NCBI GenBank assembly: GCA_018292915.2 | Contig: JACVVK020000014.1 | Location: 1,115,001-1,179,000, forward strand | DNA from: Batillaria attramentaria | Lineage: Eukaryota; Mollusca; Gastropoda; Batillariidae | Direction of reading: 5' to 3' | DNA length: 64,000 nucleotides | Shown: positions 11,111 through 23,700 of the stretch, in pieces | Numbering within the stretch: the stretch's first letter is position 1 | Layout: each line of letters opens with the position of its first letter | The notes under the pieces: model-generated | The model's database searches: none | Told to the model about the DNA's origin: nothing | What the model saw: the letters and a program-made list of their open reading frames with translations, nothing else | Made by a program: the position numbers and the translations under genes

Positions 11111-11697
11111 GCGGGGGCCTCGCTACTCTTGGTCCCCGTGACGACGCAAACTCGGGCTAACCGAAACCGGGCTGAGCTTAGTAATGCCTAAGAAGGAACA
11201 AAATCAAACTACTCGGTGACAAGGAAAGTGGACAGTTGCGAACAACTTTGAGGTCCCCGTGTTATTTCACAGTGTGCACAGAAGCGGTGAAAACTGTCGC
11301 ATTCACCTGCACCAGTACATTCTCGGCCTGTTTCGAGAATATTACCTGAGTAATCTCCCTTGCCGCAACAAGCACGCATTTTTCGCGGCGGAGCACAAAG
11401 TTGCCACGAAAAATGAAAATTGCTGCGGGTGTATGTATGCACGGGGGACTACTCATGCAGGTAAAAAATCTCGAAACAGGTCGAGAATGTACTGGTACTG
11501 GTGAATGCGACAGTTTTCACCGCTTCTGTGCACACTGTGAAATAACACTGGGACCTCAAAGTTGTTCGCAACTGTCCACTTTCCTTGTCACCGAGTATTT
11601 GAATTTTTTCCTTCTTAGCTGTTACTTAGCTCGGCTCGGTCTCGGTTAGCTCGACTTGGCCGTCATCGCAGGGGCCAAGAGAAGCGAGGACCCGGGC
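11111..11697. mobile_element. Long foldback (inverted-repeat) element
   Basis: Two arms of about 235 bp (11111-11345 and 11462-11697) are reverse complements around a 116-bp centre. The inner 130 bp are nearly perfect (for instance ACTCGGTGACAAGGAAAGTG at 11211 and its complement at 11578-11597). The outer 100 bp, with CTCGCTACTCTTGG / CTCGCTTCTCTTGG, are more diverged. There is no transposase. Consistent with a foldback MITE. Confidence 0.85.
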
Positions 11698-11984
11698 ACA
11701 GGGTGGGTCTCTGCTTGGAAAACGGGAAAGGGAAAAGGAAAATGTGGAGTGCCAGGTCACTGTAACCAGTGACAGTGACAGCCGTGTAGACGAAATTTTT
11801 TTTTTAATAACCCATGGAGCTGGGTGTTTCTCAAACCGGCAGAGCCTGCTGAGGTAATCAGACGCCGTCTAGACGGAGTACGTAATTCACGTATATTGAC
11901 AGTAAACCCGGTGTGGCGCAGACAGCACCGGTAAAAACTGACTCGATCCTTGGATTTCGTTTGGTTTGTAACAGAATAACATCG

Positions 11985-12400
11985 AAACGTTCTTGCAGGG
12001 TAATCCGGCTTCCTGTCCCTCTGCTTCGGGAAATGTTAAGCCCACTAACAATTCCAACGTAAATCCAGTTCTAAAATCCGAAATAGCTAAACTGACCCTT
12101 GGCACCACGTGATTGTACTGTGTTGATGTCTGGTGTGGAACAGACTGCACGTGATTCACATGAACAAGGGTGTTGGGTTCATTTCGCGGCGCATTGAGTG
12201 TGGGGGTGGGTGGGTGTTTGGGAGTTTAACGTCCTTTTCCACCACAAACGGGTGATATCAAAGACGGGGCAACGATGAAAAAGCCAGCACAAATATTTGG
12301 CTCCAGCCGGGATACGAACTCACGACCCGAACGTTAGAAGTCCAGCGCTCTACCATTCGGTCACCCCGGCTTCCCGGCGCATTGAGCCAGTAATGGGGAC
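11985..12400 (+). mobile_element. Dispersed element (SINE/LINE-tail type), split by a SINE
   Basis: Shares blocks with 23925-24255: AATCCGGCTTCCT / ACTCCGGCTTCCT, AAATGTTAAGCCCACTAAC / AAATGTTCAGCCCACCAAA, CACGTGATTGTACTGTGTT, and TTCGCGGCGCATTGAGCC. The family-1 SINE at 12199-12375 sits inside it, with a duplicated GGCGCATTGAG on each side. Confidence 0.75.
12199..12375 (-). mobile_element. tRNA-derived SINE, family 1, nested, 11-bp target-site duplication
   Basis: Full-length on the - strand. The flanking GGCGCATTGAG repeats lie at 12188-12198 and 12376-12386. The insertion is younger than the surrounding element. Confidence 0.9.
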
Positions 12401-12401
12401 A

Positions 12402-13359
12402 AAGGAAAGCACGCTCGTCGATTTTTCGGAGGGGGGGGGGGGGCTCGAGGTGAAAAGGGAGGGGGGCTTCAGGAGGAGGGGGTGGGGGGGGGGCTACAGC
12501 ATCAAATATGCTTTTTTTTTTTTTTTTTTTGCATATTGCTGCTTTTTTTCCAGGAGAGGGAGGCCCCCCCCCCCCCAGCCCCTCCCTCGTCCGGCCCATT
12601 TGAGCTGTGCACAGATTGAGAAGAAGAATCTGGCTTTGCTGTTCTAGCTCGAATCTGACAGACACGCATAATAAAACAGTCACTCCACATGTGCAAGAAC
12701 TGAACAAGGAAGACGTCAGCACAAGTTGTCAGTAACTCACTCACTGTACAGCGTGTGTACAAGTGGTCATGATGCCCCTCTCCTGTAATCGAGGGTCATG
12801 GATCTAATCATAGGAAGAAAATAATCAACACATCAATATCTCTGTGGTGGCTGGACCTATATTTATATAACGATAGGACACAACTGACGCTGAATAACGC
12901 TCCGTGAAAATATACACTTTACCCATACAAGCTACAGCGCATACGTGTCACAGTGGAATAAGTTCAACGCTAACACTGTGGGGTTAGGTTAGCCGTGCGC
13001 CATAGGGGATCCCATTTTAACTTCAATCAAGCTCACCTAGTAAACATCATCGTACAGCTTAGGCACGCTGCCATTTTTCTTACATTTAGCCTGACGTTTT
13101 CCTGTGCATAGCCACTACGCAAAAGATGTAGCCACCAAAACGTTTTTTCGCTTGGATCCCTAACCCAGGATGTGACTTTCCCGATCACTCATGGGTTACT
13201 CGAACTGGCTTGTGGACAAGTGGCTCGCACAGCATACTTAGAGCAGTGTACACAAAAACCCGGATGTCCGCATTTTTGAAGAATAACACCGCCTTCACAA
13301 TCATACAATAACGGCTCTACGAATCAGAGTCCGGATGTCGTGACAAGACCTGTAGCTGT
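12402..13359. other. No gene seen; low-complexity tracts
   Basis: Poly-G, poly-T and poly-C runs at 12430-12580, otherwise unique-looking sequence with no supported exon. Confidence 0.6.
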
Positions 13360-14271
13360 CTAAATCAGTTGCGAAGTTAACCCACTCACTGCCGGCTGTC
13401 CTCTGCAGCTGTACCAACAATAATAAAACAGATGCCACAAAACACCTACGTATTTGCTTTCCCCAAGCAACGAACACCTGGAAAAACGTACTAAGCGCCT
13501 CTCAAATCTATTGCGCTTAGGCTTTTTTTTTTTTCTCTCCAAATAACGGTAAACTGTCATTTATGATATCCTTCAACCAGCAAAATGAGCACTTTTCAAA
13601 AGCGTGTGTGTTTAGAATACATATATAATTACCATAATGTTCTGTGGCGGAGTGTCCTGTGTTAGGACGCGGCTGTGAGTAAATCAGTGGGTTACACGCC
13701 CTAATTTTAAGATTTTAGACACATGCACAAATAGAAACACGTGCACAGACAGGCTTGCGTTCAGCTGATTGAAGTCAAAACGCAGCAGCCGTTGACGCGG
13801 GGGGGGGGGGGGGGGACTTTATAGCTGAGATTTGCTCGATTATATGGCCATCAATCGAACGTCAGTGTGTTGCATTCGAATCTCTACTAATCTGTAAGCT
13901 AGACTTCTTCGCGCAGACAGGCATAGTCACAGGCGCGGCTGTTCTCCCCCCTCCCTCCCCCCCCCCCCTCCCCCCCCCCCCCGCCCATAAAAAAACCCAA
14001 AAAACAACAACAAACAAACAAACAAACAAAAACAAAACCCAAAAAAAAAAATCGTAAGTCTCTCTATATAAAACAGTGTTGCCGATTACGCACAGGTGTG
14101 CGTAGTTGTACGCACAAAACTCTTAAACTGACGCACAAATTTGAGAACAGCGGGTCACATGGGACGCACGTTTTTGGTCTCGCCGTGACAAACAGTATTT
14201 TCCTGTTTCCCGGAAACCCGATGAACAAAAAAAGCGATCTGTAACTAGCAGTGGGCACACAGTTGCAGCAG
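13360..14271. other. No gene seen
   Basis: Poly-G at 13799-13815, C-rich run at 13946-13982 and A-rich run to 14051. The rest is unassigned. Confidence 0.55.
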
Positions 14272-14432
14272 GCGTTTAACGTCCTTTTCCACCACGTAAG
14301 AGTGATATCAAACTGAGACGGGACAACGAGAAAAAGGCCAGCACAAATATTTGGCCCCAGCCAATGGAAATCGAACTCACGACCCGAACATTGAGAGTCC
14401 AACGCTGTACCATTCGGCTATCCCGGATCCCC
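14272..14432 (-). mobile_element. SINE family 1, diverged
   Basis: Reads GGATAGCCGAATGGTACAGC to the GCGTTTAACGTCC-type end on the - strand, with small insertions. An older copy. Confidence 0.8.
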
Positions 14433-15373
14433 AGGCTCAAGGAAAGTTGTATTTCTCTAACGTTAGAACTAAGAAGCCACATGGTCACGAAAATGGTCGC
14501 GAAGGCCAAATGAAACATTCTTCTGTCTGGCAAACAGCCTTATGAAGAACTTCGAAAGCGGTAGTTGTTCATCTCAACGTGTAGTAAGAACTCCGCTAAA
14601 TATAGTAGAACATCTTTGCCCCTTTTAAAATTTGTGTGCAGAGTTTTAAAAAAAATGGTAATCTGGTGCTTTTTGTTGGCTTTGTAAACAAGTTTCATGC
14701 CAGGCAATAGTAAAATTAGGGGAAAATGAGGCTGGCTTGTGGACTATTTGTATTCATGCGCGGCTGGCACAGGAGCCAGCAGACGATCGTGGAATGAGGG
14801 GGTATGTGGTTGCTGCCCACATTGCCGAAAAACGGAATATTGGAATTTGTTGAAATTTACTCTACACATGAGTCTATGGCTGCCTGATTTTTTTTATTTT
14901 ATTTTTTTTTTTATTTTTTTTTTTTTGGGGGGGGGGGGATTTTAAAGCATTTCTAGGGTGTCATCTGCAACGTTATGTGTAAGAGGAATATATAGCGTTT
15001 TCCTCCAAATTTGCATCTCTGGTACGTAGCCTGTATACTCGCCAGAGTTTTCTCCTAGTCCTGGATCCGGTTTGATGGTAGGTTGGCTGGGTGCAGTGGG
15101 TTTTGTTCGCGTTGTTCGCGTAGCAACGCGCGTGAGGAAGTCACCACTCATAAACATGTATACACTGACCCCTTTCTATTTGCCAACAGGCGCAGGCAGC
15201 GACGCGATCCTTGTTTTTTGTTCCCCCTTTAATGTGGTTTATTAAAAGCGAGATCCGATGGGGACTCGCGTGCGCCTGTGCAAGGTTTGCTCACGCGGAA
15301 GTCACCTTGACCTTAGACGACCCGAAAGATAACACTGAAAAGGAGACGGCGGAAAAAGACTGCACGCGAGCGA

Positions 15374-15378
<5 letters not shown>

Positions 15379-15405
<27 letters not shown>
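15379..15405. repeat. (CA)n microsatellite
   Basis: CA run after GCGAGCGAGCGCG; a related (TC)n(AC)n run and a second CTGCAG junction lie at 15546-15604. Confidence 0.9.
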
Positions 15406-15409
<4 letters not shown>

Positions 15410-15545
15410 GGGCACAATAGTGAAGACCCAGCACGCTGATGCATTCCACCGGCGGAGAACCCAGATCAATACTCGCGGGGATAGCTAGCCAGTGAGCTAT
15501 CCTCTTTGTTTGTGGGCGTTACTGCCAGTGTCACAAACGCACACA

Positions 15546-15569
15546 CTCTCTCTCTCTCTCTCTCTCTCG

Positions 15570-15601
<32 letters not shown>
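15546..15601. repeat. (TC)n(CA)n compound microsatellite
   Basis: TC run then CA run, ending CTGCAG like the preceding one. Confidence 0.95.
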
Positions 15602-15604
<3 letters not shown>

Positions 15605-16325
15605 GAACATGAAATCATTTTTGCTCCGCCGTACCCAACACCCTGACATGACGCGTTCGTACGGCGGAGAATGCAGATCAATACAAAGCAAGCACTGGCG
15701 CTGTATCGGTGTAGATCGCCTTCTCGCCTTCTGGTTCCATCTGCACCTCGTCATCACGAGATTCACGGCCGTCTACTCAGCATAGCGACTGCACCGTTAC
15801 TACGATAAACCTAAACTCAACCCTAACCCTAAACCTAACCAGTGGTGAGCGGTGGTCTAATATGTAGCGCGTGCATAGTTGTAAGGGCAATGACAAAATT
15901 TAAAAAAAAAAAAAAAAAAAACAACTTTAGAATCATAGGGGACGAACTCAGCAAGTGAGGAGGACCGACGGGGATAGCTACATGTATTGTGCCGACAGTG
16001 TCAGTAGGTACTGGCGTCCCGTTGCCTCCCGGGCAAAACCCATCCGGTGTAAGCCCCCACAAAACTCCACCTAATTAACTCGATTAAGACTAATAAGACC
16101 GGATACAGAGAAAAGCTGCCGTATAATTATTTCCCCGGGCTTGCCATTAGCTTTACAGGGCTTGACAGGCAGAGTGAAAATAGTCTGTGTCTAGCTCCGC
16201 ACACCCGTTGGAAGAAGGAGTGTTAGTTCGTGTTGTTAGTGAGTGAATTCAGATTTTGTGTTATGCGTGTGGAAGGGGGAGGGCTGTGGGAGGGGCGGGG
16301 GGATAGAGGTGTGGGGGGGGGGGGG

Positions 16326-16648
16326 CTCATATGGAGCGTTTAATTAGGCCTCTGTGTTCTTGATGATGGTTTGACGACTTGATGGTAGGAGCGCATTCAA
16401 TGCAGATGAGCTAGCATAATACGCATGCTCTCGTTTTTCCGTTTACCTTATCTGGACTGTCAACTGCGGGGGGGGGGGGGGGAGATGTGGAGGGGGGGGC
16501 TCATGTGGAACATTTAATTAAGCCTCTTTGTTCTCGATGACGGATTGACGACTTGATGTTAGGAGCGCATTCAATGCAGATGAGCTAGCGTAATAGGCAT
16601 GCTCTCGTATTTCAGTGTACCTTATCTGGACCCTCAACCCTCAACTGT
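16326..16648. repeat. About 174-bp tandem duplication
   Basis: Copy 1 (16326-about 16470) and copy 2 (16500-about 16648) share GGAGCGCATTCAATGCAGATG, GAGCTAGC(A/G)TAATA and ACCTTATCTGGAC, each preceded by a poly-G tract. Confidence 0.88.
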
Positions 16649-17058
16649 ACATGTACACTTATTTGTGTTCAGAAATTTCCACAACGTTAACTTCATTCCT
16701 ACCAAGTAAATTTGGGGCTGCGAACTCAAAAAAAAAATCATAATCAATCTATGTCTGCATGGATTTAAATTTGGCTTCGTGGGAGTTTTGCCCTTTGGTT
16801 ATAATTTATACTCGTGTTTATTTGCTGCAATAGGAGCCGTCAAAGAACCGTTAATCTTGCCTGATTTCCGCACACGGGGCCCAAAAAAAAAACAAAAAAA
16901 AACAACAAAAAATCGTGGGATACTCGTTTGCGGTACGAAATGTGTTAAGTATGAAGCTTAATAAATGTAGGGTCTTTGCAAAAACCCGCTTTCCAGACCC
17001 GAATTTTTTTTTTATTTTTTTTTTCCCGTACGTTAAATGTGTTTCTTTCTCGTTTCAG

Positions 17059-17190
17059 GGGCATTCCTGATCCCGTTTTTCATCTTCCTGGTGACGTGTG
17101 GTCTGCCCCTGTTTTTCCTGGAATGCAGCATCGGCCAGTTCTCGGGCAAAGGCCCCCTTCACGTGTGGACCATCGCCCCTCTTTTTGCCG
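17059..17190 (+). CDS. SLC6 exon, TM2 and intracellular loop 1
   Basis: Acceptor follows a long T/C tract ending TTTCAG; donor is GTACGT. It enters with 2 nt completing a Gly codon, as expected after the conserved GGG-AF of TM2, and leaves in phase 1. It encodes [10 protein letters not shown], then [16 protein letters not shown], ending at PLFAG. It is the first exon found in the window. Confidence 0.93.
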
Positions 17191-17478
17191 GTACGTACGT
17201 CTACCGTTGTTATGCTTCTTTGTATGAGCTGTCCAGTGAGCCATCAGGGCTAGTCTGCCGTATGGTGGGGGGACAAAAGTTATTCAGTTTTGAAGACTAT
17301 TTGTGTTCAGTATTTGTATTTTGTGATTGTGTGTTTTCCTTTTACCCCTGTTGTTGTTGGTGGTGGTGGTGGTGGTGGTGGTGGTGGTGGTCCTGGGCTG
17401 AACACTCACAGGGTCATCACCTTGGTTGAGCGCATTGTGTATTATTGTGGTCGTTTGCTAAAAGCTTGCTACGTGGGC

Positions 17479-17552
<74 letters not shown>

Positions 17553-19711
17553 GGAAAGTTTATTTATTTGTTTATTTATTATTTGGAGAGAGGGGGGGGG
17601 AGTCAAAGAAAGTGTATTTTTTAATTTATTTGTTAGGAGAGAGAGCGGGGGGGGGGGGTCAAAGAAAGTTTTTTTTTTAATTATTATTATTTATTTGGGG
17701 AGGGGAAAGGGAAGGGGAGAGAGAGAGAGAGGGTGGGTGGGTGGGTGTCTAGGGGTTTAACGTCCTTTTCCACCACATAGGGTGATATCAAAGACGGGGC
17801 AACGATGAAAAAACCAGCACAAATATTTGGCCCCGGCCGGGATCGAACTCACGACCCGAGCATTAGAAGTCCAACGCACTACCATTCGACCACCCCGGCT
17901 CCCCGAGAGAGAGAGAGAGAGAGAGAAGAAGAAGAAGAAGAAGAAGAAGAAACTGCATTTCACGACATAGGAGACCTGCCACGAATCACAATATTGCGAC
18001 TGTCATCAGTTTGTATTTTGTAAGCAGGCCGATTTTTCAGTGTGCAAGTCCCAAAATTCGAAGAATGAAAAAAGCAGTTTGCGCCCTTCTATTTTCGGGA
18101 GTTGTGCCTTTAACTATAGTCATTTCTGTAATGGGAAATCAGAGCAGGTTTTTGCTACAAACTGGCCTAACGCGTTTGCAATATTGACGGACTGGTCGCG
18201 TGCTCTTCCATCGGAAAATGAAATAGCGCCATCTTCCGGGTTTGGCCAGAGTCGGGCTCGGTCGGTCGGTCGTTCACCCCGCCTAACTTGTTTTTCTCAC
18301 CCATTTTCCCTCAAACCCCCTCCTCCTCCTCCACTCTCCTCCCCTCCCCTCCCCAAGTCTTCCTGTCTTCTTTGGCTCTGTGAAATGGGCATGGAACTCT
18401 CTGTGGCATAATTCTTGACCCCCTGGGCATAATTACGAGTCTGGTCAGCGACAATTCACGTGACGTCCGCGCGATTCCATTTCGTGCAGCGATTGGCGGA
18501 ATTCAAACGGGGTATTTGTTGTCTGTTTCGCATGGGATTATCTTCTATCATATTTTGCGAAGCTTAGACTTTCTCCACGCAAATGCAAACTTGTGCGCTT
18601 CGACAAAAAGAAAGGTTTACTACCAGAGTTGTGTTTTGTTGGTAAAGATAAACATAGTGCATTCTAGAATGTGACGTATGCATAACTTTGTGGCACTGTC
18701 GCTGACTATTTTCTGGGTTGCTTCTGCATAGGCCATAGCATCAGGCAACTGAACTTCTCGGTAGCCAGATTTCCCTCCCCCACCCCCACCCCTCACCAAC
18801 CCCCCTCCCCACCCCCCACTCCCCATCCCCCTTCAAAATGGCCACGTGGACGTATACAGTAAATGCCATAATTCAATTCTAGTCATATGACCCTTGAACT
18901 CTTCAGTGTGCATATTCTTTTTGATCGTAAAACGTCGGTATGTTGACTTCGAAGGCGTTGCGCGTTGGCCAGAAATTCTGACTTCAGAGGGTCTCGTCAC
19001 CACATTTTACCACCAAGATATCAACAAGCACTGTGTAATGACCCCGTCTGAATTCAGCCAATCGCTGTTTGAAAGCTACCGGAAAGTTAGTTAGTTAGTT
19101 AGTTAGGGCTTAACGCCGCGCAAGCAACAGAGGCTAATTCGCGGCAAAGCTACCAGAAAAAGCCAGCAGACTCAACTTGAGGCCGAAACTGTCGACTGAA
19201 ACAAAAAAATGACAAAATTCTCTCTCGGTCAATTTATCTGTCAACTGTATCCCATGTGGTGACAGAAGCTGTAGCTGTGAAATTCCATGCTCTTTGTCAA
19301 TCATGGCGGTATTTCGGAAACCAAAAAGACTCAAACTAAGTATTTAAGCACTCAGCAAAATTCATGGTGATGACAGAAGCTGTAGCTGTGGCATTTAATG
19401 CTAATTTGTCAATCGTGGTGGCATTTGGGGATAAAAGACTATTTATAAGTATTTCAAGACTGTGAAAAATGTTACGTTGACACTTTCTGCACGAAGGCAT
19501 GTTGAAAGCGGGTTGTGGCTGATACAGTGGTTGTTTGTATTGGCACGTCAGTCAGGTGAGCAAGTGCTCCCTGCAGTTTTTAATGAACATAATGATTATG
19601 TAAGTGCAAGCTGGCTTTTACTGTGAGGCTAAAGCCGGCTTCATGAAGAATTAGCAGCTCCCAAATTGCCTTGAGTTTAAAACAGATAAACACCCACTCC
19701 TTCACTTGTTG

Positions 19712-19747
<36 letters not shown>

Positions 19748-20665
19748 GCTGGGGGGGGGGGGGGAGCCGGGGTGGCCGAATGGTAGAGCGTTGGACTCTC
19801 AATGCTCGGGTCGTGAGTTCGAATCCCGCCGGCTGGGGCCAAATATTTGTGCTGACCTTTTTTCTCGTTGCCCCGTCTTTGATATCACCCATGTGTGGTG
19901 GAAAAGGACGTTAAACTCCCAAACATCCATCCATCCATCCTCTCTCAGGCTGGGGAATTTTCAGTCATCTGGCAATTTTCAGACAAATTTCCTATCCTTT
20001 CAGCCGCAAAAAAATCTAAGTTTCAGTCAAAGAAAGGGAAGGAGGAAAAAGAGTGCACACACTATCATGATCCATGTAATGTCATATGGGACAGTCTAAC
20101 TTCATTTTTGAAGACTTGCATGTCAGCATTTTTCGTTTGGGTGCCAGGAGAGGCCACGAAATGCCTTTAAAAATGCTAAAATTTGATCTCTTAAATGGGG
20201 CATTGCGCCTGTTTTCCCCCAAGCAGGCCGCTGCCTCTGCACCCCAGCCTAGGTTTCAGCCTCTTTTCCCCTCAGCAGTTCCCCAGCCTGCTCTCTCTCT
20301 CTCTCTCTCTCTCTCTAAGCCGCTTAAAATGGTATGAAAAGTCCATGAGTTCTTAAAAGCACAATGTCGGGGCTACGACCGCCCCTTGGCCTCGCGAGGA
20401 AACAAAGGTTAAAGCAGGACAAGTTTCCAGTTACGAAACACTTGGCACGAGAAGGCGGCAACATAGTGTAACCGGGAGGCAAAATTATATGAATTATTGA
20501 ATCGGGTTTTCCGGATAATTATTACCACATAATCATTGATCAAGACTGGAATGCCACGAACGCCGGGCCTCGAGGGGAGTGGGGGTGGGGTGGGGGGGGG
20601 GGGGGGTATGTAAGGCTGAAATGGGCATTGTCGGGGTATGTAAGGCTGAAATGGGCATTATCGCA

Positions 20666-20754
<89 letters not shown>

Positions 20755-23700
20755 CATAGTGCATACCATGTCGCGAGCGACTCCTTACGCATATTTCAAA
20801 CTGTCGTATGAGCCGAGACTATTGGCCAGGCTCGTTTAAAAACAAAATAATTAAATAAAATAAAGGTTGAAGTTTCAGAAGCTTGAAGTTGAGGGATCCC
20901 CTGATTTGATGTTGACAGTGCAGCTTGTTTGTCGGTTTTGGGTTTTCTTTTGTTTTTTTGTTGTTGTTGGTTGTTGTTGGAGGGGGGGGGGGTGTTTGGG
21001 GTTTGTTTGTTTTTTGGAGGGGGATTTTTTTGGTTGTTGTTTTGGTTTATTGTTATTGTTTGTTTGTTTGTTTGTTTGTTTGTTTGTATGCGGGTTTTTT
21101 TGTGGGTGGAGGGGGGGTCGGGGGGGGGGGGAGGTTGTTGGTGTTGCTGTTTTTAGGTGTGAGTGAGTATGTGTGTGTGTGGGGGGGGGGGGGTACTATC
21201 GTAATTTGCTGAACACATCATGACTTTGCTGAGATTTTCAAATCCAAACACCTTACGCCAAAACTGTGCGACAGCGTTCATTTCAGCAATAGTAGCTGGC
21301 ATTACAACGCGCGCCACTACACAGCACAGGGGTAATACACTAAGCAGTAAAACATTAACATAATTATGTAATGGGACTGTAGAATAATGCCAATATCATA
21401 AAAGCACCAGGAAACTAATAAAGTAGTGAGAATACTTAGTTTGCGGAAAAGTGATGATAAACTTCAGCTTTAAAAAATATGAGAGAAGTTAAGTAAGCTG
21501 AACATCAGATGATGAGACCACACAGTGTGAATCGTGTGTCTTAAAACGTTTCTGCAGGCGTGGGCATGGCCATGAACATCGTGAGCGCCATGTGCGCTTT
21601 CTACTACAACATCATCATCGCCTGGGCGCTCTACTACCTGGGTCACGTGTTCACCAAGCGCCTGCCATGGACCAGCTGCGACAACGACTGGAACACCGAC
21701 AACTGCTACACCGTGGAAGACTGCCACGGTTACGGCCTTGCTGGAAACGACTCTCTGTATTCCGCCAACGGGTTTAACTACTCCGACAACGGGTTCAACT
21801 ACACCACCAACGGGTTTATCTACACCACCTACGGTTTCAACGACTCTGCATCGTACGTTGTACATAATTATTATATCAGCAAGTTTGTGTTCATTGAAGT
21901 ACGTGTGTGTTTGGTTGATTGATTGGTTGGTTGGTTGGTGGTTTTCGTCAACGATGGTCAGAAAAGGGTAATTTACGTCTAACTGAACGTCCGTTTTGCT
22001 TCTTCTTTTTTTTTTTTTTTTTTTTAAAGCCAAACTCTGAACGATGGAAGTGGGTTGTTGTCATTGTTGGGGTTTTATTTGCTTGGTTGGTTGGTTGGTT
22101 GTTTTTCGTGCTGTTTTGTTTGTTTGTTTGTTTGTTTGTTTGTTTGTTTGTTTGTTTGTTTGTTTTGTTTGTTTGTTTTGTTTGTTTGTTTTGTTTGTAT
22201 GTTGTTTTGTCTCAGGGTTTTCTGTTGGGGGTGGCTCTTTTTTTCTCTTTCTTTGGTTTTTCTTTTTTCTCCTGTTTTGTTGTTGTTGTTGTTGTTTTTG
22301 TTTGTTTGTTTTGTTTTTTTTTTTTTTGGGGGGGGGGGGGTATTGTTGTTTTATTTTAAGTGAAGTTTGTCTTTTTTCTCTTTCTTTGGTTGTTTTTTTT
22401 TTTCTCCTGGTTTTTTTTTTTTTTTTTTTGGGGGGGGGGGGGGGTATTGTTGTTTTATTTTAAGTGGAGTTTGTTTTTGAAGGTTTTGTGGGGGGTGGGG
22501 GGGGGTTGGTGGGGAGGGGGGCTGTTTTGTCTGTTTTGGCATAAAGAAACACTGTCAAGCATCTTTTTGTAATTTTCTCACAGTTCCTACAATGCCAGTA
22601 TTGCCTTGCTCAACTCTACGATGAGCAAGTGTGGCAAGAATGGAACGGGGATATCTGCTGCGGAGGAGTTCTGGAAGTAAGAATTCAGTAGTGAATAGTT
22701 GTGATCAGCAACAGCATCAGCAGCGTACCAGTAGTAGTACATGTAGTAGTAGTGGTAGTAGAAGCAGTAGTTGTAGTAGTAGCATAGTTATAGAAGAAGC
22801 ACAGTTGTAGCAGAAGTAGTCGTAACAGCAGTACATGTAGTTATGGAGGTAGCAGTAGTAGCAGTAGTAGTATTTCGTTTGTTAATAGGCAGCAAAAAAA
22901 AAATCATGAAGTTTGCTGTGGAGGTAACAATTAAACACTTAATCGTCGTCGTCATCATCATCATCATCATCATCATTGCAGCAGCAGCATTAGTAATAAT
23001 AATGATAACAAATAATAAATGGTATTTGCATTTCTTTAGAATAAAACTCAGTGCGCCTACCACTCACCAACACTCACACACGTTTTACAAAGATGGACAG
23101 ACATACCCTGATATAATAGTAGTAGTAACATCAGCTCGCTTATTAACCCTTTGATTGCCAGACGCGTTTCGGTTCACTCACGGATGACATCTCTTCACGT
23201 CACTCTGCTGTAAACAGGAATCAAAACCTGTTCTGTATCAAAGAGCTCCCCCCCCCCCCCCTAACTACTGGAAAATACAGATTTAACATTTTTAACTAAT
23301 GTAACAGGTGGCCTACTGGTGCCAGTCATGAAATCCTGCGACAGCGGCAGTGAAAGGGTCAATAGCAGGCAGCAAACATCGATAAGGTTTTCAGACACTA
23401 AACTGGAACGCAACAGTATACAGACTTCAACATAAGTCAAGGACCACTTGCAAATTTGGCTAAAATTCCTGGAAGATGTCCGTGCAGCACATGGTGGTTT
23501 TTCAGCTTCAGCAAGCTTTGCAGGATCCATTGTTAACCCTTTAACACTTTCACAGCAAAAAAAAAAAAGAAAAAAAAAAGAAAGATTCTTTGATCTATAT
23601 TTTTTTGTAAATTCTTAAAAATTAGACCTGTCTGTCAAGGTGGTCCTTGACTTATGTTGAAGTTTGTATCTTGCTGCTCTTCTAAAGTTGACTGTAATGT

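Larger units (their letters stand above)
14433..17058. other. No gene seen apart from listed repeats
   Basis: Contains poly-T/G runs at 14888-14938 and poly-A at 15900-15920. Presumably the end of the intron before the first visible SLC6 exon. Confidence 0.5.

Noticed and set aside
15815..15842. Interstitial telomere repeat (CCCTAA)
   Set aside because: Only about two perfect CCCTAA units amid imperfect ones; too short to support.
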